A DNA stretch of 64,000 bases. Origin: Fistularia commersonii (lineage: Eukaryota > Chordata > Actinopteri > Syngnathiformes > Fistulariidae). This document shows positions 38,426 through 50,639 of the stretch, piece after piece. A program made the position numbers and the translations under genes. The notes beneath the pieces were generated by a model. That model did no database searches. It worked only from the letters and a program-made list of their open reading frames with translations, and was not told the DNA's origin. Location: positions 8,269,001 through 8,333,000 of the forward strand of contig JBBMNZ010000035.1 of assembly GCA_037954325.1 (NCBI GenBank). The letters run 5' to 3'. Each line of letters opens with the position of its first letter. The stretch's first letter is position 1.

Positions 38426-39983
38426 GAATGTTTGCAGTGAACGCAAATCCTGAGGTTCTGGGTAAGTGTTTTAAATAAAGCTCAACGCTGCAGGAGGATC
38501 ACCTTCTCCAGCGCAGGTGTGTGTTCTAACACACCAACAGGTCCGAGGTGGGGAGGACTGAGTATTTATACATTCTGATTTAATTAGCTTTTTTTTTTCC
38601 TGTTGCTTCTTTAGGGACAAAGTGTATACGGTGCTTCTAAGACAATGCACTGCGCGGTCTTTACAAAACACCGCATAAACAGAGATGTAGGGAGTAGGAA
38701 CGTAGAAGGCCTGCCGGGCAAATTGAATCTAGAGGAGTTCCCTGTTATATCACTGTAAATACATCAAGGGCGTGTATTGTGGGAACTTTCTGTCTGATTT
38801 CACTTGTCAGCCCCGCAACAGCGGCGATAATGTCTGCCGCAGCAAAGCAGGCAGAGGTGAGCACAGATTAGCGGAAATCAGCATCAGCGTGGATCGTCCC
38901 GATTTTTATATTCCTCCGTTTTGACGTCGTTTCTCGGCATAAAACCCCACCCCAGCCCGCTACTTGAGTTCCTCGCCTCCTGCCACGCTTTGAGGCATCT
39001 CCTCGGCTCGTCATGGTGGAGCTTTGCGGCCACACAGCTCCTGTTTTGGCTTCATCTCAGCTGCTGAATCATCTCTTTGATTCCAATCCTTCTATCTTTT
39101 TTCCCCTCTGTTGTCCGCCAGCTCAGTCCCAAGCCACCGAGCCAAGAGGAACTGGTGTTTTTTTTTTTTTTTTTCCCATGCTTGCTTATGTAATTCAAAC
39201 TTATTTATATGTTCTATTATGTAATGGATTCGCCGCAGTATCACAACAGATATTGTTTCTACACAGATGGAACACGGAGAAGAGAAGGAGCGCAGCGAGC
39301 GGAGTGTTTTGTAATTACCCCCTGGACATTTATTTGTCATTGTAGCAGAGATGGAAAGGCGTATAACTTTGTTACAAATGATCCGAAGCAAAACAAAGCA
39401 GTTCGCTGGCAGTCTGGAAACAGACTGAGCAGTGCTAGAGCACGAAACAGAGGCTTTGATTAAAACAGGGAATAAAACTAGATGAACGGGGTTTCAATTT
39501 TTTTAAAAAGCTCCCTATAGTCAGAAAAAAAAGAAAAGAGAAATCAAAAAGTTAGTGATTACTAAGTCAAATGTTTCCGGTATGAATTGCAAATTTTAGT
39601 TAGCTTACAGACAAAGCTAATATATCGAGCAGCAGGGATTTTCATTTGAACTGCTGGTTGAAGTGCTGCTTCCTGGTCCAATTCAGATCGATGATGATGT
39701 GCTTCAAATAACGAGTTGATCATTTGGGGATGAATTTATCATAATAGGCGCGAAAAAAAAAAAAAAAACTTCCCTAAATTGAAAATGGTTTCAGCCCAGA
39801 GCTTTTGAAAGACAAGTAGTCCCTCTTCTTATACTGTGTGTTGATAAGCAGAAGTAGATGGTAAGTAGTTTGCACAGCAAAGGCTGCTCCCCTTTGTGTC
39901 CATGAGAAATAAATCAAAATACACAACAACAACAAAAGCAAACAAAATAAATCAGACAAAACAATTTAACAGTTTTTTTTCCC
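38426..39983. other. Intergenic; one promoter-like block
   Basis: No gene recognised. 38,780-39,030 has relatively high CpG content, an ATG at 38829 followed after nine codons by a GTGAGC donor-like site, a CATAAAA motif near 38,939 and an ATG at 39013. A T run lies at 39,159-39,174 and an A run near 39,753-39,768. Evidence is insufficient to call a gene. Confidence 0.4.
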
Positions 39984-40320
39984 TGTGGCGTAATGTTCAG
40001 TGCTTCTGCCATGGTTCCATTCGGACAAGGGACCTTTCTGTGTGGTAACGGAGGGATATGGACCCAAACGCAGCACCAAGACACCACACCGAGAGAGACT
40101 TCCAAAATAACTTTACTGAGACTCATTTCAGCGGGTGAATGGTTTTTCACGTCAGAATGCAGATGAAGCGGATGAATCGAAGACAGACAAGGTCGGTACC
40201 GAGAAGACAGGCAGTGGGACGCTGGGGTTTGGAAGGTCCGGCAGGAGATTTTGAGCCAGGCGAGATTGGTACCGGTAAAACGGGCAGTAGGACGCTGGGG
40301 CTTGGACAACCCGCCTGGAG
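39984..40320. repeat. SINE fragment followed by two 73-bp tandem units
   Basis: 39,984-40,043 resembles the head of the SINE-like module at 52,509 (GTGCTTCTGCCATGGTTCCA, then CCTTTCTGTGTGG). Two related units follow: GGTACC at 40195 and 40268, and GACGCTGGGG at 40218 and 40291, both 73 bp apart. The intervening 40,044-40,190 (GACCCAAACGCAGCACCAAG) looks like another interspersed repeat. Confidence 0.6.
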
Positions 40321-41738
40321 AATCAGCAGGAGCTCTCGCTTGGCATGGACGGCAATCTGCCACAGAGCAGACAGCCGGGGGGAAACTATCTGAGCTACTA
40401 CTTGCCACTACCTGCACCTGTTTCTTCGCTCCTGTTTTCATGTAGCAGTTTGTTGGCCTTTTATTGCCGTCTCTGTCCTTTTCAATGTCTTTATCTACCG
40501 TCTATTTATTAACCCTGTCCCTTCATGTCTTTTGATACTTGTCCTCTTGCCCTCTGCTGCTGAGACACTCCAATTTCCCCGACGGGGATAATTAGTGTAT
40601 AATCTTATACTGTAAACAGGATAGATAATGAATAAAAAAATGCCGGTTGAAGTCATTTTCTAGATGTGACAAACACAATTTAACAAAGCAATTGAATTAT
40701 ATGAACTTACAGGATTAGCCCAGGTATGATTACCTGACCTGGATAATTCTGTTGTGAAGGATATGGAACCTTGTGATGGTAAAGAGCAAGTCTAAGACCT
40801 GGTAACGGTAATAACCTGATTATAGTGAAACAAAAATTTTCTTTATCCTTTAGGATATAATGAGACAAAGTTGTTGATTTTTAGAAACAGGTAAATCAGC
40901 ACCGGGTTTCTAGAGGACACATACAAATAAATACTTCAGTAATTGAGTCCATTAATGTTAGTAAACATTTTTAAATGCTTCAGCGGTGCACTGCATCAGT
41001 GCCAGCAGTGTTCAGACATGTCTACATCCTGAAACCAATGGCAACCAAACAAACACGAGCCACGACACACCAAAAAGAACAACACTAATGAAAAATAAAC
41101 ACGATCCTAATGACCGGCGAAAAAAAACAGCAGGCTGCCGACCGGGGCTCCGAAGGCTGGGCCGCTGCTGCGCACTGCCACTCCGTCACACTTCATGTGC
41201 AGGGGAGCTCATTGCACAATCTGTAAATATCCAGAAAATTCTCTCATGCCGTCGTCTCGAGCGGGTTTTCAGGATTACCGGATCATTAAAATTCCGTCTG
41301 GAAAAATAAAGCTTCATCCGGAAGCTTTAGTAAGCAAGCGTTATGTTATATCTCTGCTCGCGATGTGTCAACGGAGTCTGACAAGGATAGTGTTTGATTT
41401 TATTTGACCAATATGGCCTCGTGTCAGAGATTTTTCTCGTCTTAGGTGTGTGTCAATGTGTGCGCTTTCAAGCCCTGTGCGAGCTTTTATTTCATTTGAA
41501 CGGTCATCAAGATCACCTCAGCAGTTTGACATGTTCCAGTGCTTACAATGAAGGTGCATTGCTTGTGTGTGCGTGCATGCGCGCGCATGTGTGCATCCTG
41601 TATCTCTCTTAATGTGCACGAAGCCAACCGCAGTTGACCTAATTATACATCCTTCAGTGTTGTTTCCAGCTGGGGGCAAGGTGAACAGACAGGTCTGTGT
41701 GTGCAAGTGTGTTTGAGAGTATGTATATGTCAGAACGG

Positions 41739-41798
41739 TGTGTGTGCGCGGTGTGTGTGTGAGTGAGTTTGTGTGTGTGTGTGTGTGTGTGTGTTTGT
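41739..41798. repeat. Imperfect GT microsatellite
   Basis: (GT)n with GC and GAGTGAG interruptions. Confidence 0.85.
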
Positions 41799-42536
41799 GC
41801 TGGAAGGACGGGGGTGCTGTGGGGTAGTATTACATGTCACTTACGTTGCTTCTCTCCCGAGAGGCCATATGGAGGGGCAGGGAATTGGATTCACTGAATG
41901 GCAGATTTGGGCCAATTAAGAAGGAGCTGAAGTATGTACCTAGACGCAAACTAATAACCAAACACACACACACACAGACACACATACGTGCACATTTCCC
42001 TTCTGTTTCGTATCTAACAGACGCAATTAGGTGTTTGGCCTGTTTTGTGTCCATACATATCCACAAAGACCGTCTGCATTTCCATCCGCTGCAGTGTCTC
42101 TCACACACCCATCTCTCACAAAACACACACACATCCACCGCAGCATCTCTTCCCTACCCACATAGAAGACGCAGGTATGTGCCGATCATGCCGATTACTA
42201 TTTTTTTCCCTCCACTGGGAAAATGGATCGACCCAAACCGGGACCGATTCCCGTCCAGATAAAAACTGCGTAAGAATATTCATATGAATCATTCACCCTC
42301 CCTCTAGGCTCAGTTACCAAGCATGAATGCATGAAAACACACCAGACATCAGCTCAATGTCACACGAGGCGAATGGGGTTTTGCCTCAACTGTGGTAGAA
42401 TATTCTCCTTTACTCAAATCCCTGAAAGCGAGATGGTACACGGGCTACTTGCTGCGTGGGATGGTACGCATGTGTTTGTGTGTGCGTGTGTTTATATGTC
42501 TTCAAGGGTACTCTCACACTGAAGCAGACAGAGCTT

Positions 42537-42567
<31 letters not shown>

Positions 42568-42711
42568 TTTCGTTTTGTTTTTGTCATGAAAGCCCGCCTG
42601 CCTGCCTTCCTGCCTGCCTGCACCAGTAGACACAACCGCAACAGAAATTCTCAATCCCGATTCAGGCTTGTTCAATTATTCATACTGCTATTGCGGCGCT
42701 CTGGCACACAG

Positions 42712-42800
42712 AGCGAGGGGAAGCGAGGGGTGAGGGAGGGAGTGAGGGTTGGTGGGGGTCGCGGGGGGGGGGGGGGGGGGGGTCGGAGGCGGGGGTCCCT
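42712..42800 (+). repeat. G-tract cluster with 20-base G run
   Basis: Many GGG or longer tracts separated by 1-5 bases and a pure G run at 42,763-42,782. It has strong G-quadruplex potential on the plus strand. Confidence 0.8.
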
Positions 42801-44407
42801 GAGAAAGGCTGCCGTAGTAGATATGCGACGTGTGTGCGAGGTGGCGGCAGCCGGCTTCTCATAACCTCTCCCGTTTCTCGTTTCCCGACTTTGCTCCCTC
42901 CGCCTTTTCTTCCCCTCTTTTCCTCCATTTGATCCATTTCTCTTTTCCTTCCTTTCGTTCTCATTCGCTCCCCTCCTCCCTCTCCGCCTGTCATCCAGTT
43001 TTCTTCTCAACTTCCCCCTTCGCTCTCCCCGTCTCTTTCTGCCGTTCCTTTTTTTTGACGACCCACCCCCGCCCCATCCGACCCCCCCGATCACAGGACG
43101 AGCCTTGCCGTTGCTCGTCCTCAAAACCTGGAGGGAAAAACAGGAGATGGTGATGGGGTTAATCTCACCCAAACTGCAAACTCCTCCAAGGACTCTCGGG
43201 TGCTGACCTTGAATATGTGATCACTCCCTATTCTTACCTCCCGGGGGGAGGTTACATCATCTCTTTCACAGTTCAACCTCTGTATCTCCAGCCCTTTTGG
43301 GGGTGGGAGGGTTGGGGGAGGGGGAGGGCACAGGACGGGACCTACAACGCGTACGACCTTTTGACCTCACCGTCTCTAGGCGGGCATCGGTCTTTTTTTT
43401 TTTTCCATCTTTGATCCTTTTTTTACACAAAAAAAGAGATGATCCCCTCTTCAATGTTCCCTCCCACACCCTTTGTCTCTTGTAGGTTTTCTCAATGCAC
43501 CAGAACACTGAAGACCCCCCCCCCCCCCCCCGAAACCCCTCCCCACCTCCCGTTTATGGAAATCACAGGCCCCCTCTGGTGAACGGCCCATATCGATGCA
43601 TGAGATATGGGCTGTACATGGTTCCCCTTAAGAGAGAGAAAGAGAGAGACACATGCAGACCGGAGGATCACGAGTGAAAGTTTAAGACTGCGGGGAGTTC
43701 GCAGGCGGGTGGGAAAATACAGGATGGTGTAGGAGCAAAAAGAGAATGTGAGGGAAGGCTTGAGGGAGTCAAGCGTAGATTGCGGACTTATATTTTGAGA
43801 AATCATAAGAGGTGTCTCATCAAACTGTGGGCTGAATATTTTTGGATGCCACCCATAAAGGATCCATTTTTTTTTAAATAAACACTTGTATACATCAGCT
43901 GATAAATGATTTACCATGGGTTTCTAGAGCAGATATATATACAGATTTGGGGTTTTTAGGCAGTGAAAATGCTTTAGTCTCTGGTGCTACATGACGAGAG
44001 AAATGGGGCTTTATCACTAAAATGTGCCAGATCTATAACAACAGAAAAAAAAAGCACATAAAATGTGTTTATACGGTGATTATATTCTGTTTTTCCCCAA
44101 TCCAAATAAGATCAGCTCAGAGGAAAGCAATATAAACCTTTTTATATTTTAACTTAATCACCTCATGGCTGTGTGTTTTCATAACAACAAAAGTAAATTC
44201 AACTCCTGCAACTGAAAGTTTTATGATTTTAAACAAACTATCGCATTAACAGCCGTGATTATAATGAGTCAAAGTTTTTTTTTCTTTTGCAGGGGGAGTG
44301 AGGGGTAGCAAGAGATCAGGGCTATAAACGATAAAAAAATAAAATCTGGACTTGTATTATTATTCTAAATCAATCACACCTCCAAACCACAGTTTTTGTT
44401 GAGATAA

Positions 44408-44462
44408 AATTAGACAAGACAAGATAATCTCTCATTGGTCCCACAATGGGAAAATTTCCGCT
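44408..44462 (-). mobile_element. Retroposon 3' tail
   Basis: The plus strand reads GACAAGACAAGATAATCTCT, then GGTCCCACAATGGGAAAATT, the reverse complement of the common AATTTTCCCATTGTGGGACC tail with a TATCTTGTCTTGTC end. Confidence 0.5.
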
Positions 44463-45572
44463 CCTGTTAACACTAAAGCTGTATAATGAGTTTTGTCTGA
44501 CTTTTTTTAATTGTCCAGTTGTTAGCGTCTAATACTAGCTCTCTCCCGGAGGTGTGGTTCCAACCCTGAGACAGCAAGTCATTAGTCTGGGATGGAGAAC
44601 TTGATTATAGAGTAAACTGTATTAAGGACTGGAGTGACTTGATGACGCTAACGTTACCAGCTCCTTTATTCGCAACCCCTCTTAGTAATAATACAATTAT
44701 ACAACCGTAATAGACAGAAAATCTGCTGATAATTTCTGCCGTGCGGGAAAACATTATTTGAACAGTTTCTACAGATTAAATCTAAGGCTAAACAGTCATA
44801 CATATATATATTCATATACACTCACACATAATATACACATAGTTGCAAATTGCTTTTATAGCTATCACATCTTTGAATGCACCTTATGATTGATGTCTTC
44901 AGGAGAAAAGCTGCAGTGCATCAAGATTACTCTTGCTTTGTAGTAACTGGTGTTATATGGGCTGGTATTACATGTCCCCGAGATACAACACTTGAGATCG
45001 AGTGCTTTTTACGAGTTGCTTCTCATAATCTAGCGTTGAGAAAGTTCTCCATAAATCCACACAGCCGTGGCTGCATTCATCCTCTTATCTAAACAACATT
45101 ACCTTCATCCTCCAGACAGTTTATTAGAGTTTATTTTACAGGGATTTAAAGATACACAGATTGTATAGTTTTATGGAAAGAACTTGGTTATTTGTTCGCT
45201 AATATACAGAGCCCAAGTTGAAGAGATTGAAATAGGTATCGTTGGCTATTCTTAGTGAAAATGTTATCATTTCATTGTTCTTTTTAGGAGAAAATGATAT
45301 TTCTGAAATGAAAACAAAAAATTACATATGAGGAACAGCCTCTCTTTCTAGGTTGTTGCATGTATACACACAGATATATATTTTTGAAAAAAAGGGCGTT
45401 ACCGTTAAATTTAGGTGCATCACCGGATAAGTGCACACTCTACATACCCACACACGTCGTTCACTTGCCAGGATGCACGTACACAAACACACACACATAC
45501 AAACAGAAGACATCGTCAAGTAATCATCCAGATTCACTAATGTACCGAAAATATTACATTTATTAAGGTGTC

Positions 45573-45616
<44 letters not shown>

Positions 45617-45720
45617 TTATATATATATATATATGTTTATACAGTGAGTCGACACTGCGCAATTTTTATCCGCTTTCATGTTTTGGCGGAATATCGCACA
45701 CACACACATATATAGTATAT
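45573..45720. repeat. Compound TA/GT microsatellite with inverted CA/TA
   Basis: (TA)n at 45,573-45,600 runs into (GT)n and another (TA)n block to 45,634. A CACACACACATATATA stretch at about 45,699-45,714 is complementary to the first boundary. Confidence 0.85.
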
Positions 45721-45784
45721 CTACACTATGTTTTGTAGTAAACTGGCATGAGAATCAGAGAGTGCACGGTTGTTTGTTTCTGCG

Positions 45785-45905
45785 ATCGACTGAGGCCGCT
45801 GCAGGGTGAACCTCCGACTGGCCTAATGACATCTGGGCTCGGCTCCAGCACACCTGCAACCCTGAGTGCAAGATAAGCGGCATTGATAATGAATTAAACG
45901 ATGAA
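45785..45905 (+). mobile_element. SINE-like module, 3' half
   Basis: GATCGACTGAGGCCGCTGCA, then TGGGCTCGGCTCCAGCACAC and a GATAAGCGGCATTGATAATG end. It resembles the 3' half of the repeat at 52,509-52,790. Confidence 0.55.
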
Positions 45906-46467
45906 CTTTGCCCAATAAGTTCCTCCATTTCTTTTACACTTTAACCACATTTAGCTTATCTGTGAATTTTAACAAAACCATCGATAGATTACCAGCAAAT
46001 CAATGTCTTTAGACTCCTGAAGTATAAGTACTAGAGGGAGAGAGAGTGAAAGAGACAGTGATAGAGCAAGAGAGGCTGCACATCATTTTTCTATGAAGAT
46101 ATAGATAACCATTGATTGGAAACATACATCGCCAGCTCAGAATTAACCTGCCAATCATCTTTCCTTCACAGAGGCACATTTTTGGATCTTGGTGATGATA
46201 TTTTAATATTTTTATTTTGTGTCAGCATATCATCTTCTGTTTCTTATTAACAGCATCAGTCAGTCTTTAAGACCATCACCCGAAGTGGGGTGGGGAAAAA
46301 ATAGCATTTTTGTTTTTACCACAGAGTTTTTTCAGTAAATAACAGATTAATTCTGTTTTCACTAGATGCATGTGCAACAGGTGCGTATAAACCCATTGTT
46401 ACTTGCACTTTACACATTAGATTGTATTTTTTGTAAAAGAAAAAAACAAGGGAATGAATAACTAAAG

Positions 46468-47065
46468 CAGGGATCAGGAACCTTTTTGACTGGGAGAGCC
46501 ATAAAAACCAAATATTTCTAAATATATTTCATTGAGAGCATTGAGAGTATTTTTAACATATAATAAATAAAATATGTCTTACTTTTAATGCAACCCCTGG
46601 TGCTGCATGGATTTGTTCGAAGTGCCACTTTATTTCGACCGTTTCATGGATGCGATTTTATTGCGTATTAGACAAACCGCAGATCCAAATGTAAATTCCT
46701 CTGTCCACGCAGCCTGGAATGCAGGGTCATCATCGTCTTTTTTCTTTTCGCCATCTTTTCCGCTACAAGGGTTGAACCGGATAAACTAGTTGGCTATCTG
46801 ATTAAATTGATTTCTTCACCTTTCCAATGACCCGGACGTGCTCGGAAGCCATCGGTTCCCGACCGATGGGTGACCCGTGAAATTTATGTTCAAAACTAAT
46901 TTCTGTTCACTTTGAAATGACACAGTATTATGAAGAAATATCACAAGTATTTTAAAATGAGTCCCAAACTGATTTTTTTTTTTTCAACTCAAAATTGTCT
47001 GGGAGCCATATACCCTCATCGGAGGAGCCATATATGGCTCGCGAGCCAGAGGTTCCCGACCGCTG
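46468..47065. mobile_element. Nonautonomous hAT element with 8-bp target duplication
   Basis: 598 bp. The left terminus is CAGGGATCAGGAACC and the right terminus, reverse-complemented, is CAGCGGTCGGGAACC (12/15). It is flanked by AACTAAAG (46460-46467) and AACTGAAG (47066-47073), a 7/8 target duplication of the size made by hAT transposases. Subterminal GAGCCATA motifs occur at both ends. No transposase frame. Confidence 0.85.
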
Positions 47066-47073
47066 AACTGAAG

Positions 47074-48357
47074 CATTTAAATATGTGTTCCAATATATCC
47101 CAGATGACAAGCTTATGTGAGCAATTCCCCCAAAAAATTCTAAAAGTTGAATCAACTTAGATGGAATAGATAGATGGAAGCCCTTTTGGATCTGTATCCT
47201 CCTCATCCACACCTCAGCTGCGTCACTTCACCCGCCAAATTCACTCCGCACGACCTTTTAAATGAGGCCGGTGCTCCTGGCGGCAGTGACCCCCCTCCCT
47301 CGCCACATTCCCCAGTGTTCCGACGACTTCTACTTTGTCGTCATGTCTCACCCATGCATATTTCATCGCCGATCCAGACGGGGGGTAAGTGGCACCGGGC
47401 GAGGGCGTGGGACATTAATAAATCAAAGCGTATCGGAAGTGGCACGGCCGTGGCGGCGAGCGGGGAGAGAGGCGGCGGTCACACAGAGGTGGCGTTTTGT
47501 GGCTGCGGTCACATGCTCCTTTCCTCTTTCAGCCACAAGAAAACCAAGGTGCTTAAAATCACAGAATCTACATGGAATTAATTGACAATTCATGACAAAA
47601 AGTGGAGAAACACCACGGAGGAACACCTGGGAGGAACACCATGCAGCTTTTGCCCCCGAGTATCTTAAAGCTTGTGTTGGCAAATCAATGAATTCATAGG
47701 GTGATAGATTAATTATTCGTGTGGTAGGTGTCGGGTCGGAGGCTCGATTGAAAGACGGCAATTCCAATTTCTTTTTGAAACTGATCCTTATAAATACACG
47801 GTGGGCCGAAATGTAAAAAATTGGTACAAGTCAACGGCAGGCGACGATGTTTATTGAAAACGTCAAATTTCCTCATTGCACATGTCCAAGCTGGAAATAG
47901 CAAAGCCTAGAAGTTATTGCTTAGAAAACAACATTAATTATCAAATAAATGATACCAAAAGATTAAGAAAAATAATAAAATCTGTTGCTTTTTTTTTTCT
48001 TTATCTGCCACTTCCCCAGAGTCAATCCAAGTGTAGGTTGAAAGTTGACCCAGAGAGGTACCGCTAACTCCATTAGGCTGCTTATAAACGAGTGAGGACT
48101 TGCACTGGCGGACCTATGATTGACGTGCAAACGCACTGGGAGTGCATTGTGAGACTTCTAGTATATTGATATAATATCCTGGCAGGCCAGTTCCAATAGG
48201 AATTAGACATCATCATGCAGCCCATAATTGGTGCACGGGCGGGATGTTGCCTGTGAGCCTTGAATTGATATGCGATGTAGACTCTTGCCTGACCAACGTA
48301 GTGAGAGGAGAAATCTCCAGAAATAATAAGTGAAACTAACAAGACACATAAACTAAC
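47074..48357. other. Intergenic, includes a CpG-rich block
   Basis: 47,200-47,530 is CpG-rich and non-repetitive and contains a GGG|GTAAGT donor-like site near 47,388. No coding family recognised. The rest is ordinary AT-rich sequence. Confidence 0.45.

Positions 48358-48389
<32 letters not shown>
48358..48389. repeat. ATA trinucleotide repeat
   Basis: About ten ATA/TAA units. Confidence 0.85.
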
Positions 48390-48391
<2 letters not shown>

Positions 48392-48399
48392 TGCCCTTT

Positions 48400-48818
48400 G
48401 TGACCTTTGTTCATAGCTTTTATGGACAGAATTTCCGAGCCCTCAGTCTTGGGAAATTGCCCTTTTGCAGATGATATGGTTCTCTTGGCTTCATCTGACC
48501 GGGATCTCCAGGGGTTATTGATCGGATCCATTCGGTTCGCAGCTGAACGTGAAGCTTGGAGCCCTCACCGGGCCGGGCATGAGATCCTCCCCCCTGAGTG
48601 GATGACTTTAAGTATCCCAGTGTCTTGTTCACAGGTGGATCTTTGCAGCATCAGCAATGATGCAGACTCGTCACGGTGAGGAAGGAGCAGAGACGAAAAA
48701 GCTCGTGATTTATCGATCGATCTACTGTAGGTTCCTACCGTTGCCCCAGAAGATCTGGACCGGGGAGCATGCAGTCTTGGTCTCTGCTTTTGCCGCTGCC
48801 CCATTAGTGGCAGAAGAC

Positions 48819-48850
<32 letters not shown>
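48400..48850 (+). mobile_element. LINE-B fragment: RT active site and 3' end
   Basis: Translates to FIAFMDRIS, then FADDMVLLASSDRDLQ (RT active site, 48,467-48,514), FAAE and VIYRSIYC. After an internal deletion the 3' end (GCCGCTGCCCCATTAG) runs into a GGAT array at 48,817-48,850. Frameshifts are present. It is the same family as 28,147-30,310, which lacks this RT part. Confidence 0.78.
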
Positions 48851-49140
48851 CGATCGAATACAGTAGAATATTCCTTTACTCATCCCACAGCTGGGAAATA
48901 TCCATTTTACACACAGCAGAAAGTGGATAGGGCAGGTAGTTAATAATGTGCAATCACTAATATATACAAATCTCAGAAAAACGACAAAAATAGAAACTAA
49001 AAATCAACAAGAACTAGAAATATAAACAAGATAAAATCTGTGTAAACAAGCAACCTGCAGCGTACAGCAGCAACACCGATATGTGTCTGGGCCAGTGGAT
49101 GTTTGGGTGAGTAAGTGAATGAAAGAAGTCTATTGAGAGG

Positions 49141-49194
49141 GATGGATGGATGGATGGATGGATGGATGGATGGATGGGTGGATGGATGGATGGA
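49141..49194. repeat. GGAT tetranucleotide array
   Basis: About 13 units with one GGGT variant. Confidence 0.9.
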
Positions 49195-49264
49195 ATGCAA
49201 TTGCAGGCTTCTGTCATTGATTTTACCTGCATTTGGATAACAAATAAGTGGTGAACACACCCAT

Positions 49265-49616
49265 CGACCGAGCCCAGACCTCGGCATTTTACGGCCACAT
49301 CCGGCTCCTTTTTACTTTTTTATCCAGCCCGCCAAACTATTTTCTGTGAATATTTTAACCAGTATTTTCAATCAATATTGGATTTAAAAACTCCTCATTT
49401 TTCCCTTTTGTTTAATTTTGTACGGATGATTTTATACAAAATAAAGTCGGTCCAGTTATATGATAATGAATGATTTTAAAGTTGAAATAAAATGCCCCAA
49501 AAAATGTAATATTTCAGTTTCATTTTGTTCAATTTTACATAATACCTAGTTGGCCCGCGCATAAAAATTTAAAAAGAAATTTGTTCCGCCAGTCAAAATA
49601 ACTGCCCACCCCTGAC
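49265..49616. mobile_element. Probable nonautonomous hAT remnant
   Basis: CATTTTACGGCCACATCCGG at about 49,284 and the right end TGCCCACCCCTG at about 49,605-49,616 resemble fish hAT nonautonomous elements. The left border and target duplication are not clear. Confidence 0.4.
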
Positions 49617-50639
49617 CTAGCCTTTGCTGGGTCAGTGGCCTCGGGTCAGATTTGTTAAACTTTGCAGTATCCTTTGACCAACTGGAAACCCTCGCTTCAA
49701 CCATCTCGACAACAGTCGGACAACTGCTACAGGTGTGGCTTGGAGAGGTATACCAACATTTGTGTGTGTGTGTGTGTATGTGTGTGTGTGTGTGATGGAT
49801 TTTCCAGTTATATTTAGAGAGAGATAAACTACGTCTTAGTGCCCGTGGGGAGTATTTTTTGTTTAGTGAATTGCACAGCGAGCCTTGACCAGCATATTGG
49901 CCTCCTGCCGTGACCTACATCCACCTTGATCCCAGCCTGGCTGGGAAGCCTCATTATCCTCGCCGCATCCTTCCGGAAAGCCTCCACTGATCAGTAAATG
50001 CCACAAGTTCCACTCCCTGCCGCCTCCTCGCTACAGGAGCACGTCGGAGACGCTGAAAGCGGAGGAACCAGGTGAGACTCCCGTATCCTCTCCCTCCAAT
50101 TTGACAGCGGTGCACTTAAATTCAAGAGTCTGTCGGGAACACGGACAAGAAATCCTTTAACCACTCGAAGCCACCGGAAGTGAAATAAGGAGGCTGCGCT
50201 GATTTTTAGAGGGAACAAAAACTCCTTAAGGTCCTTTTTTTTTTTTTTTTTTTTTGCAAACTCTCATTCTGCGGCGCTGCTTTGTCTCCCCGTGTTAACA
50301 CGACAAGGAATTGAAACATTATTCCTGTTTTGTGCCCGCCGCAGGGGACAGCTTATGAATTAATGAGACGTTGGCGCAGATGTCACGTCTTTATCCACTC
50401 AATCTCTCGGAAAGAAAACACAACCGCCACGGAGGAGCCGACGAAAGCGACGCCGTGACCCTCGTCTGTTACGGGACAGAGCTCTCAGAGCTTGAAGTGG
50501 CGTATGGATATCTAGAGATCGAGACATATGAATAAGTGAATTCAAGGATTTCAGCAAGGGGAGTTACTTAATATTGAAATGGGTTCGGCTTTATGAATGT
50601 GTTATTCACATTTGTGCAGTCATTTATTTATTCCTACCC
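49617..50639. other. Intergenic with TG repeat and T run
   Basis: TG microsatellite at 49,760-49,794 and a 21-base T run at 50,235-50,255. A 35-bp splice-bounded segment at about 50,036-50,070 is too short to call. Confidence 0.5.

Larger units (their letters stand above)
40321..45572. other. Intergenic, microsatellite- and G-rich
   Basis: No host gene recognised. It contains GT repeats (41,739-41,798; 42,545-42,567), G-rich clusters at 42,712-42,800 and 43,297-43,335, a C run at 43,515-43,531, and a minus-strand retroposon tail at 44,408-44,462. The pyrimidine-rich 42,890-43,080 gives long, biased frames that are not genes. Confidence 0.5.

Noticed and set aside
39914..40441. 175-codon open frame on the minus strand
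   Set aside because: It runs across a SINE fragment and the 73-bp tandem units; the repeats keep it open.
42672..43172. 166-codon Arg/Gly/Pro-rich frame on the minus strand
   Set aside because: Produced by G-rich and pyrimidine-rich tracts; similar biased frames are open on both strands.
50036..50070. 35-bp segment bounded by CTACAG and GTGAGA
   Set aside because: Splice sites are only moderate and the peptide is too short to judge; chance is likely.
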